In this document: positions 1 through 4,554 of the stretch, one piece after another
How the letters are laid out: the number at the start of each line of letters is the position of its first letter
Numbering within the stretch: position 1 is the first letter of the stretch
DNA from: Chloroflexota bacterium
Lineage (GTDB): Bacteria > Chloroflexota > Anaerolineae > Anaerolineales > UBA4823
DNA length: 5,117 nucleotides
Reading direction: 5' to 3'
NCBI GenBank assembly: GCA_030636125.1
Contig: DAOVXM010000234.1
Coordinates: 1 to 5,117, forward strand
Position numbers and translations under genes: made by a program
Notes under the pieces: generated by a model
What the model was told of the DNA's origin: nothing
The model's database searches: none
What the model saw: only the letters and a program-made list of their open reading frames with translations

Positions 1-10
1 AAGATATTTG

Positions 11-50
11 TCATTGATCCTGTGATCCGTGTTCATCCGCGTTCATCCGT
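11..50. repeat. short tandem 10-bp repeat tract at left edge
   Basis: Units of 10 bp follow each other head to tail: TGTGATCCGT (21-30), GTTCATCCGC (31-40) and GTTCATCCGT (41-50), with a weaker related unit before them (11-20). The core ATCCG recurs every 10 bp. The tract is outside any open reading frame and may continue to the left of the window. Its function is not visible. Imperfect ATCCGTG-type intergenic repeats are my recollection of environmental genomes, not something shown here. Confidence 0.5.
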
Positions 51-194
51 GTCCCATACTCTTTATAGCGACCAGTTTCTACCACCGCCAAAAACCCCCA
101 CCCCAGATCGCTCTTGCTCTTCGAAGTGAACATATACGGGATCACCTTCTCGCCCAGCTTAAGTGCCGTATTTGGGGAAAACCACTCTAAAAAG
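51..194. other. non-coding stretch with no recognised feature
   Basis: Between the 10-bp repeats and the promoter there is no credible gene on either strand, no terminator with a T-run, and no tRNA-like fold that I can see. It separates the narX-type unit from whatever lies to the left. Confidence 0.5.
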
Positions 195-224
195 TTGACC
201 TAAAGGATATGCTTGGTATATAAT
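195..224 (+). promoter_or_regulatory. sigma70-type promoter for the sensor kinase/response regulator unit
   Basis: A -35 box TTGACC (195-200, five of six consensus bases) and a perfect -10 box TATAAT (219-224) are separated by 18 bp. Transcription would begin near 231-232, giving a leader of about 50 nt to the GTG at 281 or about 115 nt to the ATG at 347. This is the best promoter match noticed in the window, which suggests that the regulatory genes are expressed from a fairly standard housekeeping promoter. Confidence 0.75.
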
Positions 225-232
225 CTGTACCA
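214..232. promoter_or_regulatory. possible operator dyad over the -10 box
   Basis: TGGTA (214-218) and TACCA (228-232) form a perfect 5-bp inverted repeat with a 9-bp centre that contains the -10 hexamer. A dimeric regulator bound here would block RNA polymerase. The arms are short and the halves do not fit the E. coli NarL heptamer TACYNMT, so this is a weak call. Confidence 0.3.
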
Positions 233-269
233 TAGAAAAAAAGAACTGTAACTTAGTATCGAGAATTCC

Positions 270-273
270 GGAG
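270..273 (+). promoter_or_regulatory. ribosome binding site GGAG supporting the GTG start at 281
   Basis: GGAG lies 7 nt before the GTG at 281. There is no comparable site close to the alternative ATG at 347, where the nearest purine run (AGGGA, 316-320) is 26 nt away. This site is the main reason for preferring the longer form of the sensor kinase. Confidence 0.5.
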
Positions 274-314
274 AAAGAGTGTGCGTGGGGCGTCCACGAC
301 ACGCACACTTTTTT
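274..314 (+). terminator. terminator-like hairpin with T6 tract at the 5' end of the sensor kinase gene
   Basis: AGTGTGCGT (278-286) pairs perfectly with ACGCACACT (301-309). G287-C300 extends the stem inward, and A274-A276 can pair with T311-T313 outward. The 3' arm runs into six T (309-314), the form of an intrinsic terminator. It lies downstream of the promoter and contains the GTG start codon at 281, so it could act as a transcription attenuator (if translation starts at 347) or as a structure hiding the start codon (if it starts at 281). No competing antiterminator pairing was found by eye. Confidence 0.55.
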
Positions 315-2314
315 CAGGGAATCATCTAAGATATTCTGATCTCCATATGAAAATAATCACCACCATCCAGGGTAGGCTGAGTCTTCTCTTTCTGGCGTTC
401 GTGCTGTTGATAACCATCTCGGTAGGGGTTACATTCTGGGGCATCAACACTCAGAAAACTGATGCTCTCGTTATCAACCTGGCCGGCCGCCAGCGCATGC
501 TGGTGCAGCAGATGACCCGGCTGGGGGAAGGAATAGCCAGGGGGAGCGACCAGGGTGACCAGCAGGCTTTGCTGGCATCGGCGCAGACTTTCGAGACTAC
601 CCTGGGGGCTTTGCAGTATGGAGGCCAGGCCCCTTACCTTCCTGGCCAGATGGTGGATTTGTCAGCTCCCAGCTCGGCGGAGGTGCAGAGCCAATTAGCG
701 CAGGTGCGCCAGACCTGGGAGCTTTTTCGCGCTGAACTGGATAATCTCGCTAACGTATCTCAAGGGACCCAAGGGGCCCCCGCGTCAGCTGGGACCATCC
801 AGGCAATCCAGGTGCTATCACCACAGTTGGTGGCACAAACCGATACGGCTGTGCACATGTTCGAAGCTGAATCAACCCAAAAAGTAATTCGCCTGCGTAG
901 CATCCAGATCGCTTTTTTCACCAGCGCCTTGATCCTTGTCGCCGCGGGTGCCTGGATCACCAAGAGATCACTGTTGGAACCCCTCCAGGTTTTAGGGGAT
1001 GCAGCCGAACGTATTGGAGCGGGGGATTTGAGCACACCCACCCGCATCTCGGAGCCTGAGGAGTTTGCCGTGCTGGCTCAAACTTTTGATTCGATGCAAG
1101 CTCAACTGAAAGCCTCCCACGAAGAACTGGTCAATTGGGCTGAAACCCTCGAAAAACGGGTCGCCCAAAGGACGCGTGAGTTGGATGCACTCTATGAGGT
1201 CAGTCGGGATATCTCCTCCCGCTTGGATGTCCAGCATGTGCTCAGTTCGGTCACTGAAAAAGCGTGCCAGTTGCTGGATGGTGAGGTGGCCTCTTTATGT
1301 CTGTTGGAGCAAGACGGCAGGACTTTGACGATCATGGCTCTTAGTGGCCCGGATACAGCCCTCAGATGTAATAGGACCAACGGTCAATCCGGGCTGGTAG
1401 GACATGTTTTATCCGGCAAACAAGCCCTCGCTTGTGGAGCTGGACAATGCGCTGGCGTATGCGCCATTCTAGCAGAGCCATACCGTAACAGCCATTTGGC
1501 TGCCCCGCTGTGGTTTGGCGATCGAGTGATCGGTGCGCTGTGCGTGGGGAGCAAGAGCACGGATGTCTTCTCCCCAGAAGCATCCAACTTATTGACCAAG
1601 CTGGCCAATTCCGCCGCCATCGCTTTGGAGAACGCCCGCCTCTACACCCAGGCTGAACGAGTGGCCGCTTTGGAAGAACGTCAGCGCATCGCCGCGGACA
1701 TGCACGACGGCTTGGGACAGACCTTGAGCTACCTGGGACTGAACATTGACCAGGCGACCGATTTCCTGGAGGTGGGGCAAGATGAGCGGGCATTGGCGTA
1801 TATGGAGCGAACGCGTAGTATCATCGACCAGGCAACCAATGATGTGCGCGGTGCCATTACCAGCCTGATGGATGATTCGCCCTTGCATCAGAGCTTGCAG
1901 GATCATCTGGTAACCCTGGTTGAGGAATTCGCTGGTCAAAGCGGGACCCTGCTGACATGGGAGACCACACTGGAACAGGCTTTGGTTTTACCTCGTAATG
2001 AAACCGAGCAGGTTATCCGGGTAGCCAAGGAAGCTTTGTTGAACGCCCAAAACCACGCTAAGGCGTCTTTTATCCAGGTTTGTTTTGAACAGGCAGGCGC
2101 AAATTTTGTTTTAAGCGTAACGGATGATGGGCAGGGATTCGAACCTGAGAGCCAGGCCAGCGACGGGCGCGGCCATTTTGGTCTGCAGATTATGCATGCA
2201 CGCGCTACGCGCCTGGCAGGCATGTTGGTCCTCCAATCAGCCGCCGGAGAGGGAACTCGGGTTACCCTGAGATGGCCGGTCACATCAATCTCAAAGATCG
2301 AAGTAAAGTCATGA
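281..2314 (+). CDS. NarX-type membrane sensor histidine kinase (PilJ/NarX-like sensor, HAMP, GAF, HisKA_3, HATPase)
   Basis: This is a 677-residue two-component kinase that would sense an extracytoplasmic ligand, probably nitrate or nitrite, and phosphorylate the regulator encoded next. Numbered from GTG 281: TM1 is about 33-54. An extracytoplasmic helical domain carries the P-box-like motif NLAGRQRM (66-73). TM2 is about 207-227 and HAMP about 228-280. A coiled coil lies near 278-306. A GAF domain (about 310-455) has C385, C390 and C394. HisKA_3 has the phospho-acceptor H475 in MHDGLGQ. The HATPase has an N box (E584, N588), DDGQG (615-619), GHFGL (631-635) and GEGT (656-659). Start: GTG 281 has GGAG 7 nt upstream. 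ATG 347 (Met23) lacks one, but gives the N-terminus usual for the family, with the membrane helix close behind, so it remains a real alternative. The stop overlaps the next gene by ATGA. The signal is inferred from the P-box and the nar neighbours; a symbol narX is not certain. Confidence 0.9.
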   Translation: MRGASTTRTLFSGNHLRYSDLHMKIITTIQGRLSLLFLAFVLLITISVGVTFWGINTQKTDALVINLAGRQRMLVQQMTRLGEGIARGSDQGDQQALLASAQTFETTLGALQYGGQAPYLPGQMVDLSAPSSAEVQSQLAQVRQTWELFRAELDNLANVSQGTQGAPASAGTIQAIQVLSPQLVAQTDTAVHMFEAESTQKVIRLRSIQIAFFTSALILVAAGAWITKRSLLEPLQVLGDAAERIGAGDLSTPTRISEPEEFAVLAQTFDSMQAQLKASHEELVNWAETLEKRVAQRTRELDALYEVSRDISSRLDVQHVLSSVTEKACQLLDGEVASLCLLEQDGRTLTIMALSGPDTALRCNRTNGQSGLVGHVLSGKQALACGAGQCAGVCAILAEPYRNSHLAAPLWFGDRVIGALCVGSKSTDVFSPEASNLLTKLANSAAIALENARLYTQAERVAALEERQRIAADMHDGLGQTLSYLGLNIDQATDFLEVGQDERALAYMERTRSIIDQATNDVRGAITSLMDDSPLHQSLQDHLVTLVEEFAGQSGTLLTWETTLEQALVLPRNETEQVIRVAKEALLNAQNHAKASFIQVCFEQAGANFVLSVTDDGQGFEPESQASDGRGHFGLQIMHARATRLAGMLVLQSAAGEGTRVTLRWPVTSISKIEVKS

Positions 2315-2964
2315 AAGTGATACGCGTTCTATTAGCCGATGACCACATCCTCTTCCGGGAAGGCCTGGCTGGGATCATCGCCTCCCAACCGGATATGGAG
2401 GTGGTTGGCGAGGCTGACGATGGCTTGGAAGCTGTCGTTAAAGCCCGCCAATTGACCCCGGACCTGGTCTTGCTGGATATCCAGATGCCGGTCTGCGACG
2501 GCATCGAGGCCGCCCGGCAAATTAAGCATGAACTGCCTGAGGTGACGATTGTTATGCTCACCGTGAGAGACGATGATAAGCAGTTATTCGAAGCCATCAA
2601 GAACGGCGCCCAGGGCTATTTGCTCAAGAACATCCGCTCCAAAGAAATGCTGCAAATGCTGCGCAGCGCCACGCGAGGGGAGGTGGCTATTTCGCCCGAT
2701 ATGGCTGGATATTTTCTTGAGGAGTTCCGCCGTCTTAGCCGGCAGGTGCCAGCGGATGTGGATGAAGATGTTTATTCATTAACCCAAAGAGAACAAGAGA
2801 TATTGGGCCAGGTCGCTAAAGGGGCTTCCGATAAGGAAATCGCCGAAGCGCTCTGTATCAGCCTGCACACCGCCAAGAGCCACATGCGCAATATCCTGGC
2901 AAAATTACAGGTTAACAACCGGCGCGAAGCTGCCCGGCTGGCACGCCGCAAGGGCTGGCTATGA
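2311..2964 (+). CDS. NarL/FixJ-family response regulator, receiver plus LuxR-type HTH
   Basis: A 217-residue DNA-binding response regulator, the partner of the upstream kinase. The receiver domain (about 3-120) has the acidic pair D10-D11, phospho-acceptor D56 in LLDIQMP, T84 and K106 in GYLLKN, so every catalytic residue is present. After a linker (about 121-152) comes a LuxR-type helix-turn-helix (about 155-214) with LTQREQEIL and the recognition region around ISLHTAKSHMRNILAKL. ATG 2311 was chosen over an in-frame ATG at 2272 because the receiver begins right after it, and because it overlaps the kinase stop as ATGA, the usual sign of translational coupling. Its own ribosome binding site is weak. 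The length is normal for NarL/FixJ proteins. By position it most likely regulates the nar operon downstream; the binding sites were not identified. Could be called narL, but orthology cannot be shown from one window. Confidence 0.93.
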   Translation: MKVIRVLLADDHILFREGLAGIIASQPDMEVVGEADDGLEAVVKARQLTPDLVLLDIQMPVCDGIEAARQIKHELPEVTIVMLTVRDDDKQLFEAIKNGAQGYLLKNIRSKEMLQMLRSATRGEVAISPDMAGYFLEEFRRLSRQVPADVDEDVYSLTQREQEILGQVAKGASDKEIAEALCISLHTAKSHMRNILAKLQVNNRREAARLARRKGWL

Positions 2965-2970
2965 AGAACT

Positions 2971-2989
2971 AAAAGAACTAATTCTTTTT
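2971..2989 (+). terminator. weak first terminator hairpin after the response regulator
   Basis: AAAAGAA (2971-2977) pairs with TTCTTTT (2982-2988) around a CTAA loop and ends in a T-run. The stem is AU-rich and weak alone. It directly precedes the stronger terminator, so the two form a tandem pair. Confidence 0.45.
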
Positions 2990-2995
2990 GCTAAT

Positions 2996-3022
2996 AGAGC
3001 GGTCGCAAGATCGCTCTTTTTT
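2996..3022 (+). terminator. strong intrinsic terminator ending the kinase/regulator unit
   Basis: A 9-bp stem (2996-3004 with 3009-3017, one G-T wobble) closes on a GCAA loop of the stable GNRA class and is followed at once by six T (3017-3022). It lies 31 nt after the response regulator stop and separates the two-component unit from the nar structural genes, which therefore need their own promoter in 3023-3203. Confidence 0.9.
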
Positions 3023-3068
3023 CATGCCCGCAAATCGCTGAGAGTGATTCCCTTTGCTTGTGAGAGAT

Positions 3069-3194
3069 GCTAATCTAGTACAGTTGGGCGTAAGTCCTCT
3101 GGCATTTGCAGATCACCCCGCCCAACTGTTAAAGTACTTTGCGCATTATTTTTCAACTGCACAAGGATTTCCGCCGCAAAGTACTAGATATAGC
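3069..3194 (+). other. candidate structured leader RNA, or small inverted-repeat element, before the nar operon
   Basis: Three inverted repeats fit together as a three-way junction. P1 pairs GCTAATCTAGTAC (3069-3081) with GTACTAGAT-A-TAGC (3181-3194), giving 13 pairs with one bulged A (3190). P2 pairs 3080-3090 with 3119-3129, 11 bp and perfect (ACAGTTGGGCG with CGCCCAACTGT). P3 pairs 3134-3143 with 3175-3184, 10 bp and perfect (GTACTTTGCG with CGCAAAGTAC). P1 and P3 share the GTAC at 3181-3184, so a few pairs must be given up or can exchange. P1 ends directly before the GAGG ribosome binding site (3195-3198) of the next gene. No arm is followed by a T-run, so none is an ordinary terminator. 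I do not recognise a known riboswitch class. The alternative is a MITE-like insertion with these ends as terminal inverted repeats. Confidence 0.6.
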
Positions 3195-3198
3195 GAGG
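3195..3198 (+). promoter_or_regulatory. ribosome binding site GAGG that sets the start at 3204
   Basis: GAGG lies 5 nt before ATG 3204 and immediately after the 3' strand of the P1 helix. It decides in favour of ATG 3204 against the TTG and GTG start codons near 3054-3060. Its position next to P1 would let the fold influence ribosome access. Confidence 0.6.
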
Positions 3199-3203
3199 CT
3201 GAG

Positions 3204-3617
3204 ATGTTTAAAAGACGCGTGGCTCTCTTGTGTGACCAAAATTTGCTGGGCGAAATCCTGGAAGATATCCTGGTGAACTCTGATGAGGTAGAGTTCATCG
3301 GTGCATGGGGATTTGATGATCTGAACATCACCCGCTTTGCGGAACTGCCACCTGGGCTTCTGGTCATAGCCGACGAAGTGCCGCCTCGTGCACAGGTTTC
3401 CGATCTTATGGCTGAAATCCAGACTGGCAATCCCGAAATACCCATTATCCGCGTCACCCTGGCTCAAAATGATCTGCGAATTTACACCTCCCACTCGAAA
3501 CCAGCGCGCCGCGCGGAACTGATCGATTTAATCCGCCAACTGCCAGGGGAATCCCCGGAGGAAATTGTGCCCGATAAAATTTTAGAGGAGGATGGAGGTG
3601 AAGCGAATGCGAATTGA
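3204..3617 (+). CDS. stand-alone receiver-like (REC-like) protein of unknown role in the nar operon
   Basis: A 137-residue protein with no DNA-binding or enzymatic domain. By eye, residues 3-113 follow the receiver pattern of the response regulator in this window. VALLCDQNLL (6-15) matches the first strand, but only D11 of the acidic pair remains because C10 replaces the other. LLVIAD (52-57) places D57 at or near the phospho-acceptor. IIRVT (81-85) gives T85, and SKP (98-100) gives K99. The tail (114-137) is acidic and polar. It may be a degenerate or non-canonical receiver that binds a partner, or an unphosphorylated structural relative. The gene is first in the nar unit, starts 9 nt after the structured leader, and its end overlaps the cytochrome gene by 11 nt, so they should be co-translated. 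The frame stays open upstream to TTG 3054, but that extension runs through the inverted repeats and lacks a ribosome binding site. I do not know an assigned function for it. Confidence 0.75.
   Translation: MFKRRVALLCDQNLLGEILEDILVNSDEVEFIGAWGFDDLNITRFAELPPGLLVIADEVPPRAQVSDLMAEIQTGNPEIPIIRVTLAQNDLRIYTSHSKPARRAELIDLIRQLPGESPEEIVPDKILEEDGGEANAN
3594..3601 (+). promoter_or_regulatory. ribosome binding site GGAGGTGA for the cytochrome c gene
   Basis: This near-perfect anti-16S match has its GGAGG core 8 nt before ATG 3607. It sits within the last codons of the receiver-like gene. The other ATG, at 3592, has its GGAGG immediately adjacent with no spacer, which argues against it. Confidence 0.7.
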
Positions 3618-4467
3618 AATTCTATTCAATTATAAAAGGTTGCTGCCAATCCGATTGGGTGGGCTATTTCTGGCTTGTTTAATCGCCCTGGCCATAGGTT
3701 CGCTGGTACAAGCTGCTCCCCTTATCCAAAGTAATAGTGATGGACAGGAGATCTTCGAACAAAAATGTGTAGCCTGTCACACGATTGGCGGCGGGCAACG
3801 CGTGGGACCGGATTTACAGGATGTGACCGGGAGGCGAGACCTGGCCTGGTTGGAAGGTTTTATCGCCGCTCCGGATGAGGTGATTGCCTCCGGCGACCCA
3901 ATCGCTACCGAGCTGCTGGCCGAGTACAACAATGTGGTCATGCCGAACCTGGGATTATCGGCAGCCGAGCTAGACGCTCTACTGGTTTATCTGGAGAATC
4001 CCGGAGATGTGAGCGACCAGCCCGCCCCCTCCCTGCCGCCGGGTAGCAGCGCACAAGGGGAAAACTTGTTTAACGGAGCGCAGCCGCTTACCAACGGAGG
4101 CACGAGCTGCCTCGCCTGCCATAATGTGGCCGGCATTGCCGCCCTGGGTGGTGGTAGCCTGGGTCCTGACCTGACCCATGTCTACTCACGCTTCGGCGCC
4201 AATGGGCTGCAGTCCGCGCTCACCACCTTGCCATTTCCAACCATGCAGGGCATCTTCGCCGATAAACCCTTGACAGAGAGCGAACAGGCGGATTTATTCG
4301 CCTTCTTCGAGTCAGCTGATGGTCAAACCGCGACGAGTACTACTACGGCCCCCCTTTGGTTCATGATTATCGGTGGGCTGGGCACCCTGGCGTTGTTTGC
4401 TGTGATGTTCAACTTCTGGCCGCGGCAGAGGCAGAGTTTGGCTGAGAACCTGAGAGAGAAGGCCTGA
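3607..4467 (+). CDS. membrane-anchored diheme cytochrome c, NarC-like, of the nitrate reductase operon
   Basis: A 286-residue electron carrier with two cytochrome c domains exported across the membrane. A positively charged N-terminus (K10, R11, R16) and a hydrophobic segment (about 17-36) ending in VQAA form a signal peptide or anchor. Heme site 1 is CVACH (54-58), with M112 in VVMPNLGLS as the likely axial ligand. Heme site 2 is CLACH (168-172), with M213 in FPTMQGI as its likely ligand. A Pro/Ser linker (about 133-150) joins the domains. A C-terminal TM helix (about 249-270) followed by RQRQ keeps the protein in the membrane. ATG 3607 was chosen for its strong ribosome binding site; ATG 3592 would add five residues. 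The gene overlaps the upstream stop and precedes narG, matching the Thermus order in which NarC, a diheme cytochrome c, heads the nar operon. A role in passing electrons to or from the quinol side of nitrate reductase is inferred. Confidence 0.88.
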   Translation: MRIEILFNYKRLLPIRLGGLFLACLIALAIGSLVQAAPLIQSNSDGQEIFEQKCVACHTIGGGQRVGPDLQDVTGRRDLAWLEGFIAAPDEVIASGDPIATELLAEYNNVVMPNLGLSAAELDALLVYLENPGDVSDQPAPSLPPGSSAQGENLFNGAQPLTNGGTSCLACHNVAGIAALGGGSLGPDLTHVYSRFGANGLQSALTTLPFPTMQGIFADKPLTESEQADLFAFFESADGQTATSTTTAPLWFMIIGGLGTLALFAVMFNFWPRQRQSLAENLREKA

Positions 4468-4544
4468 GCCGTTTGAGATGAAGTTTTGCTGCTGTTCCAT
4501 TCCCATCAGAGCGGCGGCATCACCTCTTCTCTTGAAAGAAACCT
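4468..4544 (+). other. spacer between cytochrome c gene and narG
   Basis: No gene fits here. Short complementary arms (GCCG 4468-4471 with CGGC 4512-4515, and GATG 4477-4480 with CATC 4504-4507) could form a loose hairpin without a T-run. There is no clear promoter, so narG is most simply read from the upstream transcript. Confidence 0.35.
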
Positions 4545-4549
4545 GGAGG
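4545..4549 (+). promoter_or_regulatory. ribosome binding site GGAGG for narG
   Basis: GGAGG lies 5 nt before ATG 4555 and fixes the start of narG, which matters here because it shows that the protein begins without room for a Tat signal peptide. Confidence 0.75.
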
Positions 4550-4554
4550 CAGTT

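Noticed and set aside
105..115. AGATCGCTCTT, repeated at 3008-3018
   Set aside because: At 3008-3018 it is the 3' arm of the terminator. At 105-115 there is no partner arm, so it is not a second terminator and the 11-bp match is probably coincidence.
1362..1793. 143-codon minus-strand reading frame inside the sensor kinase gene
   Set aside because: It lies wholly opposite the GAF and HisKA_3 coding region, its product is rich in Arg, Pro and Ser without a recognisable motif, and it is best seen as a shadow of a GC-rich gene.
2272..2310. Longer response regulator starting at ATG 2272
   Set aside because: It would add 13 residues before the receiver's first strand. ATG 2311 in an ATGA overlap is the standard arrangement.
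3080..3129. P2 inverted repeat as a simple intrinsic terminator
   Set aside because: The 11-bp stem has a 28-nt loop and is followed by TAAAGTAC rather than a T-run.
3092..3170. Possible loop-loop pairing AAGTCCT (3092-3098) with AGGATTT (3164-3170) between the P2 and P3 loops
   Set aside because: Seven pairs with one wobble between two loops of about 30 nt are expected about as often as not by chance, so I do not claim it as a pseudoknot.
3054..3203. Upstream extension of the receiver-like protein from TTG 3054
   Set aside because: It has no ribosome binding site, runs through all three inverted repeats, and lies before the natural start of the receiver-like fold. ATG 3204 has GAGG 5 nt upstream.
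3023..3203. FNR-like or E. coli-type NarL sites and a standard promoter before the nar operon
   Set aside because: No TTGAT-N4-ATCAA site and no TACYNMT heptamer pair was seen. The best -35/-10 candidates (TTGCTT 3054 with TAGTAC 3076) match too poorly to annotate.
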